NCBI GenBank assembly: GCA_001725415.1
Contig: MEGH01000007.1
Coordinates: forward strand, 106,783 to 170,782
DNA: 64,000 bases
Source of the DNA: Pseudonocardia sp. SCN 73-27
Lineage (GTDB): Bacteria; Actinomycetota; Actinomycetes; Mycobacteriales; Pseudonocardiaceae
Reading direction: 5' to 3'
The number at the start of each line of letters is the position of its first letter. Within the stretch, counting starts at the first letter, position 1. The position numbers and the translations under genes are program-made. The notes beneath the pieces are model-generated. The model saw only the letters and a program-made list of their open reading frames with translations, made no database searches and was not told where the DNA came from. This document shows positions 1 through 8,429 of the stretch, piece by piece.

Positions 1-165
1 CGCGCCCGGCCGGAATCCGACGTCGAGGACGACGTGGTGTTCGTCCGCGACGTCCCGCTGCCCACCCGGATCGCGATCGCCCTGCTGCGCACCGTCCGCC
101 GACACCGCCGCTTCTCCGAAACCGACTCCGACGGCCCCACCTCTCACCCCAGGAGTGCTCCATGA
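1..165 (+). CDS. C-terminal end of an unidentified protein (partial)
   Basis: An open frame enters from the left edge and ends at TGA 163-165. The visible 54 residues are acidic, then basic (around VRRHRRF), then end in a Pro/Ser-rich tail. No domain is recognisable. Its stop overlaps the ATG of the next gene by ATGA, so it is the upstream member of the Asp23/AmaP operon and probably co-translated with it. Function unknown. Confidence 0.6.
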   Translation, partial: RARPESDVEDDVVFVRDVPLPTRIAIALLRTVRRHRRFSETDSDGPTSHPRSAP

Positions 166-341
166 ACGCCACCCAGACCGGCCTGCTCGCGGGCCTCGTG
201 CTCGGTGCCGCCGGCGCGATCGGCGGGTTCAGCGCCTTCCTCATCGCGCTGCTCGTCGGCGTGGTGGGGCTGGTCGTCGGGCTCGTGCTCGACGGACGGC
301 TCGACATCAGCGGCGTCCTCGGCCGCGGCAAGGACAGGTGA
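162..341 (+). CDS. Small two-helix membrane protein, DUF2273-like
   Basis: This 59-residue protein is mostly two hydrophobic segments (about residues 8-27 and 27-47) followed by a short charged tail. An AGGAG ribosome site lies at 150-154, 7 nt before the ATG. Small DUF2273 proteins of this size accompany Asp23/Gls24 and AmaP genes in other Gram-positive bacteria, and the same company is seen here. It overlaps the preceding stop (ATGA) and the next start (GTGA). The role is inferred to be membrane anchoring or organisation of Asp23; the family assignment rests on size, topology and context. Confidence 0.7.
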   Translation: MNATQTGLLAGLVLGAAGAIGGFSAFLIALLVGVVGLVVGLVLDGRLDISGVLGRGKDR

Positions 342-754
342 CCGCGATGACCACCGGGGTGGACCTCGAGAAGGCGCCCCCGGTCGACCCTGCGGTCGAC
401 GCCGAGATCGCCGGTCGCGGCCGGCTCGAGATCGCGCCCAGCGTGCTGCGCAAGATCGTCGAGTACAACGCCGACCAGGTGCCGGGGACCCTGCGCACCG
501 AGCGCCGCCTCGCCGGGTTCGACGTCGGCGACGCCGGTTCCGCCGCCAAGGTCAGCGTCGGCGGGCCCGTGGGCGAGGTCGACGTCCGGCTCGAACTGGC
601 GCTGCAGTACCCCGGGTCCGTCCGCGGTGTCGTCGACGAGGTCCGTGGCCTCGTCACCGAGGAGCTGTCGCGGCTCACCGGCTACCGGCTGCGCTCGCTC
701 GCCGTCACCGTGACCGGCCTGCGCGGGCTGCCGCCGCCACCACGGCTGCTCTGA
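338..754 (+). CDS. Asp23/Gls24 family envelope stress protein
   Basis: This 138-residue protein has the Asp23/Gls24 pattern: a segment GRLEIAPSVLRKIVEYNA (compare the family's 'i...vl..ia..a..ev.Gv'), a middle strand region with VSVGGPVGEVDVRLELALQYP, and a helix ending in TGYRLRSLAVTVTGL. Such proteins are membrane-associated envelope stress factors, tethered by AmaP in Staphylococcus. The GTG at 338 overlaps the previous stop (GTGA). The ATG at 347 is an alternative start that would shorten the protein by three residues. It is followed by two membrane proteins of the same cluster. Confidence 0.85.
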   Translation: MTAMTTGVDLEKAPPVDPAVDAEIAGRGRLEIAPSVLRKIVEYNADQVPGTLRTERRLAGFDVGDAGSAAKVSVGGPVGEVDVRLELALQYPGSVRGVVDEVRGLVTEELSRLTGYRLRSLAVTVTGLRGLPPPPRLL

Positions 755-787
755 GCCTGCCGCCGGAACCATCGAGAGGAGGACCCC

Positions 788-1408
788 GTGCGCGTGTTCG
801 TGCGCATCCTCGCGCCGCTGCTCGGCCTCGCCCTCGCCGCCGTCGGCGTCCTGGGCATCGTCGAGATCGTGACGGCCTGGATCCAGCCCGACCGCGGCGG
901 CGACGGGCTGATCGTCCCGTGGCGGGCCTGGCAGCGCGTGCTCGACACGCAGCTGTGGGCCACCACCCCCGTCAAGATCACCGCCATCGTCGTGGCCGTC
1001 GTCGGGCTGCTGCTGATCGTCGCGGCGTTGACCGCCCGCCGCCACGACGTGCCGCTGCGCCCGCCCGCCCCGCACGTCACCGTCACGACGTCGCCGCAGG
1101 CGTTGGCGCGCATGGTCGGCCGCCGGGTCCGGGCCGCCGACGCCGTCGCAGGCGCCTCCGTCACCGCGTCGCGGCGGGCCGTGAGCGTGCGGGCCGAGGG
1201 CTGGGAGGGCACCGTGACCCCCCCGGCGTCCGACTCTCCCGAGACCTCTCCCGCGACCGCCGGGTCGTCCGACATCGCGCAGCCGGGCGAGACCCCCCGG
1301 CTCGCCGACACCGTGCGCGCCGACGTCGAGTCCCTGCTCGACGACCTGCCGCTGGCCACCCGCCCGCGGGTCGCCGTGTCCGTCCGCGCGCTGGGAGGCC
1401 CCCGATGA
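788..1408 (+). CDS. DUF6286-like membrane protein of the Asp23 cluster
   Basis: This 206-residue protein has an N-terminal membrane segment (about residues 7-28), a loop containing a conserved-looking WRAWQRVLDTQLWATTPVK stretch, a second membrane segment (about 62-84), and a soluble domain with a Pro/Ser-rich insert. A GAGAGGAGG ribosome site lies at 774-782, just before the GTG start. Proteins of this layout are regular neighbours of Asp23 and AmaP in actinobacteria. The stop overlaps the next ATG (ATGA), implying coupled translation. Exact function is unknown. Confidence 0.7.
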   Translation: MRVFVRILAPLLGLALAAVGVLGIVEIVTAWIQPDRGGDGLIVPWRAWQRVLDTQLWATTPVKITAIVVAVVGLLLIVAALTARRHDVPLRPPAPHVTVTTSPQALARMVGRRVRAADAVAGASVTASRRAVSVRAEGWEGTVTPPASDSPETSPATAGSSDIAQPGETPRLADTVRADVESLLDDLPLATRPRVAVSVRALGGPR

Positions 1409-2040
1409 GCGAGCTCGCCGTCGCCCCGGCGGCCGACCCCCGGGCCGAGCGCCGCGCCCGACGCGCGGTCGCGCGCTCCGCCGGACGTGAACGCCGCGTC
1501 GTCGGCATCATCGGGCTGCTCCTGCTGCTCGTCGGCACCGGGACCGCGCTGCTCGCGTTCGGGGTGTTCGGCAACGGCCGGGCCCACCGGCCCGTCCTCG
1601 ACCCGATCATCGTCGACGCCCTGCGGGCGAACGCGCTGCTCGCGCGGATCGTCGCGCTCGTCGTCTGCGTCGTCCTGGTCGTCGCCGGACTGGTGTGGGC
1701 CGTGCGCGCCCTCGCCCCGGAACGCCGCCCCGACCTCGCCCTCGACGCAGGCCCCGACACCTCGGTCGTCGTCACGTCCTCGGCGGTCGCCGAGGCCGTC
1801 GCCGGCCAGGCCCGCACCCTGCCGGGGATCTCCCGCGCCCGGGCAAGGATGGTCGGCGACGAACGCGAACCCGCGCTGCGGCTCACCGTGTGGCTCGCCG
1901 AGGACGCCGACGTCGCCGAGGTGTGCCGGCGCATCCCGGACGAGGTGCTGGCCGCCGCGACCGACGCGTTCGGGGGCCGGGTGCTGCCCGTCGCCGTGCG
2001 GATCGAGGCCGACACCGCCGAGGGCCCGCGGGTGCGCTGA
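1405..2040 (+). CDS. amaP: AmaP-like alkaline-shock membrane anchor protein
   Basis: This 211-residue protein has a basic N-terminus, two membrane segments (about residues 32-54 and 80-102) and a C-terminal soluble domain of about 100 residues. This matches AmaP, which anchors Asp23 at the membrane in Staphylococcus. It is the last gene of the five-gene cluster and overlaps the preceding gene by ATGA. A homologous role is inferred from topology and context rather than from catalytic residues. Confidence 0.7.
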   Translation: MSELAVAPAADPRAERRARRAVARSAGRERRVVGIIGLLLLLVGTGTALLAFGVFGNGRAHRPVLDPIIVDALRANALLARIVALVVCVVLVVAGLVWAVRALAPERRPDLALDAGPDTSVVVTSSAVAEAVAGQARTLPGISRARARMVGDEREPALRLTVWLAEDADVAEVCRRIPDEVLAAATDAFGGRVLPVAVRIEADTAEGPRVR

Positions 2041-2119
2041 GTCCGGCCCTGCTCACCGGCGTCACACCGGGCATCCGGCACGCTGGCACCGGCAGTCACG
2101 GTGAGGGGAGAACGGGCGC

Positions 2120-3715
2120 GTGTCAGGTCTACGGCGACGCGCCCGCGTCGCGGGTACGGTCGCAGCCACCGCGCTGGTCGTGCTGACCGCCGGCTGCGCG
2201 GTCGGGCCGTCGCAGCGCCCACCGGTCGCCGTCGTCGGCGCCGACGGCATGGTCCCGCCCCCGCCGCCCACGTCGGCCCCGCCCGCGCCCGCCCTCCCCC
2301 GGCCCGACCCCATGCGTCCCACGGTCCGGCTCATCGACTGCACCGCCGACACCCTCGGCGCGCTCGGCAACCCGGCCCAGGCCGGCGGTGTCGCGCTGCG
2401 CGTCCAGTGCGGCGACATCAACGTCCCCACCGACCCCACGCGCCGCGGCCACGGCGTCACCCGGATCGGCGTCACCGTCACCTCCGCCACCGACGCCCCC
2501 CGCGACCGGCCGCCGTTGCTCGTACTCGGCGACAGCGGGACAGACCCGTCGTCGCGGCACGGCGCGCTGCTCGCCACGCAGGTCTCCGCCGCGGTCCTCG
2601 GCGGCTACCAGGTGATCGGGCTCGACCGCCGCGGCAGCGGCTCCGACCTGCTCGACTGCTCCCCCGAGGACGCCCGCCTCGGCATCCTCGACGGCGACCC
2701 CACGGCCCCCGGCGCCGCCGTCGACCAGATCCTCGCCGCGGTCCTCGAGGACGCCCGCTCGGTCGTGCAGGACTGCTATCTCACCGAGCCCGACGCCCTC
2801 ACCGCCTACTCGACGGCCTCCACCGCCGCCGACGTCGAAGAGCTCCGCCAGGACCTCGGCGTCGAACGCCTCTCGGCCGTCGGGACCGGCGACGGCGCGA
2901 CCGCGCTGACCCTCTGGGCCAGTGCACACCCGACGAGCGTCGGGCGACTCGTCCTCGACGGACCGCCCGACCCCGCCGCCGCCGAGCCCGACGTCACCGA
3001 GGCCCGCGCCGCGGCCGCCGAGCAGTCGTTCGACGCGTTCGCCGCCGCCTGCATCGCGAGCGGCACCTGCGCACTGGGGGCGGACCCACGCGCCACTGTC
3101 ACCGGCCTCCTGCAGACGCTGCGCACGCGGCCGGTCCCCGCGCCCGACGGGCGCCGGCTCACCGCGGGCGTCACCGTCACCGCCCTCGCTGCGACGCTCG
3201 GCGAGCCCCGCTCCTGGCCCGCGCTCACCACCGCGCTCGCCGACGCCGGTCGCGGCGTGCCCGACGGGACGCTCGCCCTGCTCGACAGCGACCTCGGGCG
3301 GGAGGGCCGGTTCGACTCGGCCCTCGCGACGGCCTGCAACGACACCAACCGCCGGCTCACCCCGCCCGACGTGACCGGACTCGTCGCCCGCTGGAGTGGT
3401 GCGTACCCGCTGTTCGGGGCGCCGTTCGCGACGCGGCTGCTGGCCTGCGCGCCGTGGCCCGCCGGTGCGGGCCTGCCCGACCCGGGGCCCGTCCCGGGCG
3501 CACCGCCGATGCTGGTGCTCGGCGCGGCGCACGACCCCCGCGTCGGCCCCGAGTCGGTGCGCCGGGCCGCGGGCGCCCTGGTCACGGCACGGCTCGTGAC
3601 GTGGCAGGGCACCGGGACCGGCAGCTACCCGCGGACCCCGTGCGTCACCGGGGTCGTCGACCGGATGCTCGTACAGGGTGAGATGCCGCAGGCCGACACG
3701 GTGTGCCCGCCCTGA
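2120..3715 (+). CDS. Secreted TAP-like alpha/beta-hydrolase lipoprotein, probably catalytically dead
   Basis: This 531-residue lipoprotein has a signal peptide ending in a lipobox (LTAGC, Cys about residue 26). The body resembles actinobacterial tripeptidyl aminopeptidase-like hydrolases: VIGLDRRGSGSD, GRLVLDGPPDP, a C-terminal TAP-like domain with LVLGAAHDP and a final Cys-containing tail. Where the family has a nucleophile elbow GxSYG, this protein has GTGDG. Where it has the catalytic His in GHGS, it has GTGS. Both Ser and His therefore appear lost while the Asp is kept. An AGGGGAG site at 2104-2110 supports the GTG start. Position beside msrB and the haem genes matches mycobacterial Rv2672 by synteny (from memory). 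Confidence 0.8.
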   Translation: MSGLRRRARVAGTVAATALVVLTAGCAVGPSQRPPVAVVGADGMVPPPPPTSAPPAPALPRPDPMRPTVRLIDCTADTLGALGNPAQAGGVALRVQCGDINVPTDPTRRGHGVTRIGVTVTSATDAPRDRPPLLVLGDSGTDPSSRHGALLATQVSAAVLGGYQVIGLDRRGSGSDLLDCSPEDARLGILDGDPTAPGAAVDQILAAVLEDARSVVQDCYLTEPDALTAYSTASTAADVEELRQDLGVERLSAVGTGDGATALTLWASAHPTSVGRLVLDGPPDPAAAEPDVTEARAAAAEQSFDAFAAACIASGTCALGADPRATVTGLLQTLRTRPVPAPDGRRLTAGVTVTALAATLGEPRSWPALTTALADAGRGVPDGTLALLDSDLGREGRFDSALATACNDTNRRLTPPDVTGLVARWSGAYPLFGAPFATRLLACAPWPAGAGLPDPGPVPGAPPMLVLGAAHDPRVGPESVRRAAGALVTARLVTWQGTGTGSYPRTPCVTGVVDRMLVQGEMPQADTVCPP

Positions 3716-3757
3716 TCCCCGGCGCCGCTGCGGACGCGGTCCGGGCGGGCACCGCGG

Positions 3758-3991
3758 TCAGACGCGGACCGAGCGCAGCGGGCGGTGCCGGCCGCCGTAG
3801 GTACCGGGCAGACCGCCACGGCGGATGTCGCTGGCCTCGTCGGCCATCTCACGCATCATGCAGGGCCACGGCGCCGACACACCGGACGAGTCACGGCACT
3901 CGCGGCACTGACCGAGATGATCGGGAGCGTGCTCACTGATCGTGCGCTCCAGCAGATCGGGCATCTCGGCAAGGACCGCAACGAGACTCAT
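3758..3991 (-). CDS. Small Cys-motif protein of unknown function
   Basis: This 77-residue protein starts with a short helical region and contains a Cys cluster, GQCRECRDSSGVSAPWPC, that could bind zinc. An AGGGGA ribosome site sits just before the ATG at 3991, which I prefer over an upstream in-frame start because the extension lacks a ribosome site. Similar short proteins with CxxC...PWPC occur in Pseudonocardiaceae. No function can be assigned. About 50 bp upstream lies a short palindrome, GTAG-CAAA-CTAC (4040-4051). Confidence 0.65.
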   Translation of the reverse strand: MSLVAVLAEMPDLLERTISEHAPDHLGQCRECRDSSGVSAPWPCMMREMADEASDIRRGGLPGTYGGRHRPLRSVRV

Positions 3992-4039
3992 CGTTCCCCT
4001 TTCGGATTCGGTTCGGCGACGTGACCGGCCGACTACGTG

Positions 4040-4051
4040 GGGTAGCAAACT
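4040..4051. promoter_or_regulatory. Short palindrome upstream of the Cys-motif protein
   Basis: A palindrome GTAG-N4-CTAC lies in the AT-richest part of this intergenic space, about 50 bp before the gene ending at 3758. It may be part of the promoter or a binding site. No regulator is known. Confidence 0.25.
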
Positions 4052-4170
4052 ACTCCTCCCCCGGAGCCATCCCCATCCGGGGAACCCCGTGCGGCAGAAC
4101 ACGGCTCGCGCACAGCGAACCCACAACCGACCTGCGGCGACATGCCCTCCGCACGCGGCGAACGGACCGC

Positions 4171-5211
4171 TCAGCCGGTGGTCTCCTTACCCGCTCGCGC
4201 CCGCGACGGCTGCACCCGCATCGGCTCGCCCGGCATCTTCGGATACTCCGGCGGATACGGCAGCTCACCCAGACCGCGATCACGCTCGTCGGCGGCGAAC
4301 CACTCCAGCGTCGTCTCGATCCCGCCGACCGCGTCGTCCATCCCGGCGTGCGGGTCACCGTCACGCTCCAGCAGCGCCGGGACCGTCAGCACGTCGAAGT
4401 CCTCGGGCGTGACGTCGGGCAGCGTCTCCCACGACACCGGCATCGACACCGTCGCACGCGGCAGCCCCCGCACCGACCACGCCGACGCGATCGTCCGGTC
4501 CCGTGCCGCCTGGTTGTAGTCGAGGAAGACGCGTTCACCGCGCTCCTCCTTCCACCAGTCGACAGTCGCCCGCTCCGGCACGCGCTCGCACACCCTGCGC
4601 GCGATCGCGATCACCGCACGTCGCACCTCGATGAACGACCACTCCGGCCGGATCCGCGCGAACACGTGGATGCCCCGTCCGCCCGACGTCTTCGGCCAGC
4701 CCACCAGGCCCGCCTCGTCGAGTACCTCGTGCAGCACCGCCGCCACACCGACCGCGTCGGCGAAGTCCGTGCCCGGCTGCGGGTCCAGGTCGATACGGAG
4801 CTCGTCGGGCCGGTCGGTGTCGGCCGCCCGCACCGGCCACGGGTGGAAGTCCAGCGTCCCCATGTTCGCCGCCCATGCGATCGCGGCCGGCTCCGACGGC
4901 GCGAACGTGTCGGCCTTGCGGCCGCTGGGAAAGGTCACCTGCGCCGTCCGCACCCACTCCGGCGCCCCCTTGGGCAGCCGCTTCGCGAAGAACGGCTCCC
5001 CGTCCACGCCGTCGGGGTAGCGCTTCAGGTTCGTCGGCCGGTCCAGCAGGACCCGCGTCATCGGCTCCGCGACGGCCAGGTAGTACTCGACTACCTGCCG
5101 CTTCGTGATGCCGCGCTCCGGGAAGTACACCTTGTCCGGGCTCGTCAGGCGCACCTCCCGGTCGCCATCGGGCCCCGGCACGGTCAACAGCACCACGGTC
5201 TTGGCCGCCAT
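4171..5211 (-). CDS. LigD-type DNA polymerase/primase domain protein
   Basis: This 346-residue protein is a stand-alone LigD polymerase domain (archaeo-eukaryotic primase fold), used in bacterial non-homologous end joining to fill ends with ribonucleotides. Visible signatures are LTSPDKVYFPERGITK, RPTNLKRYPDGVDG, FHPWPVR, the metal-binding Asp pair in ELRIDLDPQPG, the KTSGGRGIHVFA loop, and FLDYNQAARDRTIASAWSVR. No ligase or nuclease domain is fused. The ATG at 5211 is preceded by TAGCGT-N7, suggesting a leaderless transcript. It is divergent from the small membrane protein at 5242. No ku gene lies within the window. Confidence 0.92.
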   Translation of the reverse strand: MAAKTVVLLTVPGPDGDREVRLTSPDKVYFPERGITKRQVVEYYLAVAEPMTRVLLDRPTNLKRYPDGVDGEPFFAKRLPKGAPEWVRTAQVTFPSGRKADTFAPSEPAAIAWAANMGTLDFHPWPVRAADTDRPDELRIDLDPQPGTDFADAVGVAAVLHEVLDEAGLVGWPKTSGGRGIHVFARIRPEWSFIEVRRAVIAIARRVCERVPERATVDWWKEERGERVFLDYNQAARDRTIASAWSVRGLPRATVSMPVSWETLPDVTPEDFDVLTVPALLERDGDPHAGMDDAVGGIETTLEWFAADERDRGLGELPYPPEYPKMPGEPMRVQPSRARAGKETTG

Positions 5212-5241
5212 GGCCGCGACGCTACCGTCTACCCTCGGGCG

Positions 5242-5553
5242 ATGGCTCCGCGTGACACCGACCAGCCCGACCCGGGCCACCGGTCACGCCTGTTCGACGA
5301 CGAGCTCCTCGGTCTCGACCCCGCCGAACCCGAGGTGCAGGCCTTCGCCGCCCACCTCGACCGGATGCGCCGCGAACCCTCCTTCACCGTCGAGGCCTCC
5401 CTCACCGGGGTCGGCGACTTCGCCGACGCCGCCAACCGCGCCGAGGGCGGCCGCCGCTGGGCCGCCGTCCTCGTCGTCCTCCTGCTGCTCACCGGGGTCG
5501 TCTACGTCGCCTCGACGATCCTGACCGCCGTCCTCACGATCATGGCCGGTTGA
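5242..5553 (+). CDS. Small single-pass membrane protein
   Basis: This 103-residue protein has an acidic N-terminal soluble part and one C-terminal hydrophobic segment (about residues 74-98). The start is set at ATG 5242 because TACCCT lies exactly 6 nt upstream, the leaderless arrangement seen repeatedly in this window. No family is recognised. It is divergent from the LigD-type polymerase and 37 bp before msrB. Confidence 0.65.
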   Translation: MAPRDTDQPDPGHRSRLFDDELLGLDPAEPEVQAFAAHLDRMRREPSFTVEASLTGVGDFADAANRAEGGRRWAAVLVVLLLLTGVVYVASTILTAVLTIMAG

Positions 5554-5590
5554 CCCTCCCGAACGTTGCGCGAAGGGTTAGCGTGGACCC

Positions 5591-6049
5591 ATGGGTCTGT
5601 TCAGCCGTGGCCAGGAGGCCAGCACCGACACCGAGCTCGGCGAGGCTCCCGTTCACAAGTCCGACGAGGAGTGGCGCGCCCAGCTCTCCCCCGCCGAGTA
5701 CCAGGTACTCAGGCAGGCGGGCACCGAGCGGCCCTTCACCGGCGAGTACACCGACACCAAGACCGTCGGCGTCTACCACTGCCGGGCCTGCGGGGCCGAG
5801 CTCTTCCGCAGCGAGACGAAGTTCGAGTCGCACTGCGGCTGGCCGTCGTTCTTCAGCCCGAAGGACTCCGCCGCCGTGATCGAACGCGTCGACAACAGCA
5901 TGGGCATGCGCCGCATCGAGGTGCTGTGCGCCAACTGCCACAGCCACCTCGGCCACGTCTTCGAGGGCGAGGGCTATGCGACGCCGACCGACCTCCGCTA
6001 CTGCATCAACAGCATCTCGATGACGCTGGCGCCCGACACCCCGTCCTGA
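5591..6049 (+). CDS. msrB: Peptide-methionine (R)-S-oxide reductase
   Basis: MsrB reduces methionine-R-sulfoxide in proteins. The 152-residue protein has two zinc CxxC pairs (CRAC about residue 62; CANC about residue 115), the ESHCGWPSF motif, and the catalytic Cys in RYCINSISM. TAGCGT at 5579-5584 followed by 6 nt and ATG suggests a leaderless mRNA. Proximity to the haem genes matches the mycobacterial order. It converges on hemQ across a hairpin-rich spacer. Confidence 0.95.
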   Translation: MGLFSRGQEASTDTELGEAPVHKSDEEWRAQLSPAEYQVLRQAGTERPFTGEYTDTKTVGVYHCRACGAELFRSETKFESHCGWPSFFSPKDSAAVIERVDNSMGMRRIEVLCANCHSHLGHVFEGEGYATPTDLRYCINSISMTLAPDTPS

Positions 6050-6059
6050 CCCGGGACGC

Positions 6060-6127
6060 GCCGAGTTCACCCTGAGACTGGGGCCCGGGCACCCCGGGAC
6101 CCAGTCTGGTGTCGAGTCGAACTCGGC
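6060..6127. terminator. Nested hairpin between convergent msrB and hemQ
   Basis: The outer arms are GCCGAGTTC (6060-6068) and GAACTCGGC (6119-6127). The inner arms are AGACTGGG (6075-6082) and CCCAGTCT (6100-6107). The position between convergent stops suggests a bidirectional terminator. There is no clear T-tract, as is common in actinobacteria. Confidence 0.6.
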
Positions 6128-6182
6128 GGAGAGCGGGCGGCGTCGTCACCTACACCTGGACGAAGGCCTGACCACCACTGCG

Positions 6183-6240
6183 CCGAGTTCGACGCCATGC
6201 CGGCCCCGCGGCGCGCAGGCCGGCTCGACGTCGAGCTCGG
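6183..6240. terminator. Second hairpin before the hemQ stop
   Basis: CCGAGTTCGACG (6183-6194) pairs with CGTCGAGCTCGG (6229-6240) with one G-T wobble. It shares its core (CCGAGTTC) with the neighbouring hairpin, so the two look like copies of one repeated element. Confidence 0.45.
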
Positions 6241-6243
6241 TGG

Positions 6244-6939
6244 TCACGGGAGGGTGCTGACGAGGTCGCCGACCTCGACGCGCGGGCCCGTGTAGAAGGG
6301 GATCTCCTCGCGGACGTGACGGCGGGCCTCGGTGGCGCGCAGGTGGCGCATGAGGTCGACGATGCGGTGCAGCTCGTCGGCCTCGAAGGCGAGGATCCAT
6401 TCGTAGTCGCCGAGGGCGAAGGCGGGGACGGTGTTGGCCCGCACGTCGGGGTAGTCGCGGGCCTCCTTGCCGTGGTCGGCGAGCATCTTGCGACGCTCGT
6501 CGTCGGGCAGCAGGTACCAGTCGTAGGAGCGCACGAACGGGTAGACGCAGACGTAGCGGCGCGCCTCCTCCCCGGCGAGGAAGGCCGGGATGTGGCTCTT
6601 GTTGAACTCGGCGGGCCGGTGCAGCGCGGTCTGGCTCCAGACGGGCACGGAGGCGCGGCCGAGGGCGGTGCTGCGGCGCAGATCGGAGTAGGCGGCCTGG
6701 AGGGCCTCGACGGTCTCGGCGTGCCACCAGATCATGTAGTCGGCGTCGGCACGGAGCCCGGCGAGGTCGTAGACGCCGCGGACGACGACGCCCTTGCCCT
6801 CCAACGCCTCCACGAACTCGGTGGCCTGGGTCGCGGCGGCGGTGCGGTCGTCGCCGAGCCGTCCGGCCTCGACGCGGAACACCGACCACATGGTGTAGCG
6901 GATCGTGTCGTTGAGCTGCGCGTAGTCGAGGCGTGCCAT
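6244..6939 (-). CDS. hemQ: Coproheme decarboxylase, chlorite dismutase family
   Basis: HemQ performs the last step of the coproporphyrin-dependent haem pathway, decarboxylating coproheme to haem b. The 231-residue protein has the family pattern: [13 protein letters not shown] at the N-terminus, [12 protein letters not shown] in the middle, then [16 protein letters not shown], which contains the conserved Tyr/Arg region. TAGACT lies 7 nt before ATG 6939, consistent with a leaderless start. It lies immediately downstream of hemY and hemE on the same strand. Confidence 0.93.
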   Translation of the reverse strand: MARLDYAQLNDTIRYTMWSVFRVEAGRLGDDRTAAATQATEFVEALEGKGVVVRGVYDLAGLRADADYMIWWHAETVEALQAAYSDLRRSTALGRASVPVWSQTALHRPAEFNKSHIPAFLAGEEARRYVCVYPFVRSYDWYLLPDDERRKMLADHGKEARDYPDVRANTVPAFALGDYEWILAFEADELHRIVDLMRHLRATEARRHVREEIPFYTGPRVEVGDLVSTLP

Positions 6940-7010
6940 GCGCCCGAGTCTACGGACGCGCGCGGGCGCCGACGCGGGCACGTGGGCCGCGCCACCGCGA
7001 CCGCGAGGGG

Positions 7011-8429
7011 TCAGGCGCGGCCGGCGGTGAGGGAGGCGGCGATGCGTTCGGCGGCGGCGCGCGCGGTACCGACGCAGGCGGGCACACCGACGCCGTGCAG
7101 TGCGGCGCCGGCGACGGCGAGGCGGGGTTCGCCGGCGACCGCGTCCTCGAGCGCGGCGACCGTCGCGACGTGCCCCACGGCGTACTGCGGCAGTCCCCCG
7201 CCCCAGCGCTGGACGTGGACGGCGGCGGGCGCGGCGGTGACGGCGTGCAGCGCGGCGAGGTCGGCGCGGACGCGGGCGACGAGCGTCGCGTCGTCGACCT
7301 GCAGGGTACCGGCCTCCCCGAACCGGCCGAGGGAGGCGCGGAGCCTGACGAGCCCGTCGGTCGCGTCGGGGGCGAGGTGGCCCCATTTGGTGGAGGTGTG
7401 GGTGACGGCCTTGATCGACAGCGGTTCGTCGGCGGCGACGAGGACGCCGGAGGTGGCGGGCAGGGCGGCGACGTCGGCGGCGCGGTAGGCCAGCGCGACG
7501 ACGACCGACGACGCCAGCTCGATGCGGCCGGCGGCGGCCGCGGCGGCGGGTACGACGTCGTCGAGGAGCTTGCGGGCGGCGGGGGCCGGGACGGCGAGGA
7601 CGACGGCGTCGACGTCGAGGTGCTCGGGCGCCGGGACCGGGCCGAGCGTGAGCCGCCAGCCGGTGCCGGTTCGCGCGAGCGCGCGGACGGTCGTGCCGAG
7701 GCGCAGCTCGGGGCGGGCGGCGGCGGTGAGCGCGTCGAGCAGGACGCGGTAGCCGCCGTCGACGGCGCCGAAGACGGGCCCGTCGGCGGCGGTGGGTCCG
7801 GCGAGCCCGGACGCGGCCGCGGTGAGCGAGGGTGCGCCCGCGTCGAGGGCGGTGGCGAGGGCCGGGATGGTGGCACGCAGCCCCAGGGCGTCGACGCGAC
7901 CCGCGTAGACGCCGCCGAGCAGGGGGTCGGCGACGCGGTCGGCGATCTCGGGCCCGAAGCGGGCGCGGAGCATGCCGCCGAGGGCGACGTCGCCACCCGG
8001 CTCCCACTCGAGCGGGATCGTGGGTTCGGCGGCCACGGCGGCGAGCCCGTCTGCGGAGAGGACACCGTCGAGGCGGGCGGCGTCGGTGGGGACGCCGAGG
8101 AGGGTGCCGGTGGGCAGCCGGCCGGTGCGGCCGGCCGCCCGGATCGACGCGGCTGCCTTCGTGGGGTGGACGATGCGATCGGTGAGGCCCAGCTCGGCCA
8201 GCAGGGCGGGGACCTCGGGGCGCCGGGCGAGGAAGGCCTCGGCGCCGACGTCGACGGGCACGCCCGCGAGGTCGACGGTGTGCAGGACGCCGCCGGTGCG
8301 CGCGGCGCGGTCGCACACGACGATGCGCGCGGAGTCGCCGAGGAGCGTGCGCAGCCGGTGGGCGGCGGCCAGCCCGGAGATGCCCGCCCCTACGACCGCG
8401 ACCACCGGAGCGGCGTCCGGGGCTGTCAC
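7011..8429 (-). CDS. hemY: Coproporphyrinogen/protoporphyrinogen oxidase, FAD enzyme
   Basis: This 472-residue flavoenzyme oxidises coproporphyrinogen III to coproporphyrin III in actinobacteria (HemY/CgoX). It has the N-terminal dinucleotide fold [36 protein letters not shown], a central substrate domain, and the C-terminal FAD-binding segment [21 protein letters not shown]. The GTG start overlaps the hemE stop by GTGA, so the two are translationally coupled. It is followed 71 bp later by hemQ, giving haem order hemE-hemY-hemQ. Confidence 0.93.
   Translation of the reverse strand: MTAPDAAPVVAVVGAGISGLAAAHRLRTLLGDSARIVVCDRAARTGGVLHTVDLAGVPVDVGAEAFLARRPEVPALLAELGLTDRIVHPTKAAASIRAAGRTGRLPTGTLLGVPTDAARLDGVLSADGLAAVAAEPTIPLEWEPGGDVALGGMLRARFGPEIADRVADPLLGGVYAGRVDALGLRATIPALATALDAGAPSLTAAASGLAGPTAADGPVFGAVDGGYRVLLDALTAAARPELRLGTTVRALARTGTGWRLTLGPVPAPEHLDVDAVVLAVPAPAARKLLDDVVPAAAAAAGRIELASSVVVALAYRAADVAALPATSGVLVAADEPLSIKAVTHTSTKWGHLAPDATDGLVRLRASLGRFGEAGTLQVDDATLVARVRADLAALHAVTAAPAAVHVQRWGGGLPQYAVGHVATVAALEDAVAGEPRLAVAGAALHGVGVPACVGTARAAAERIAASLTAGRA

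Noticed and set aside
2129-3532. A 467-residue Gly/Arg-rich minus-strand frame
   Set aside because: It is antisense to the lipoprotein gene, of low complexity, with no ribosome site or family features.
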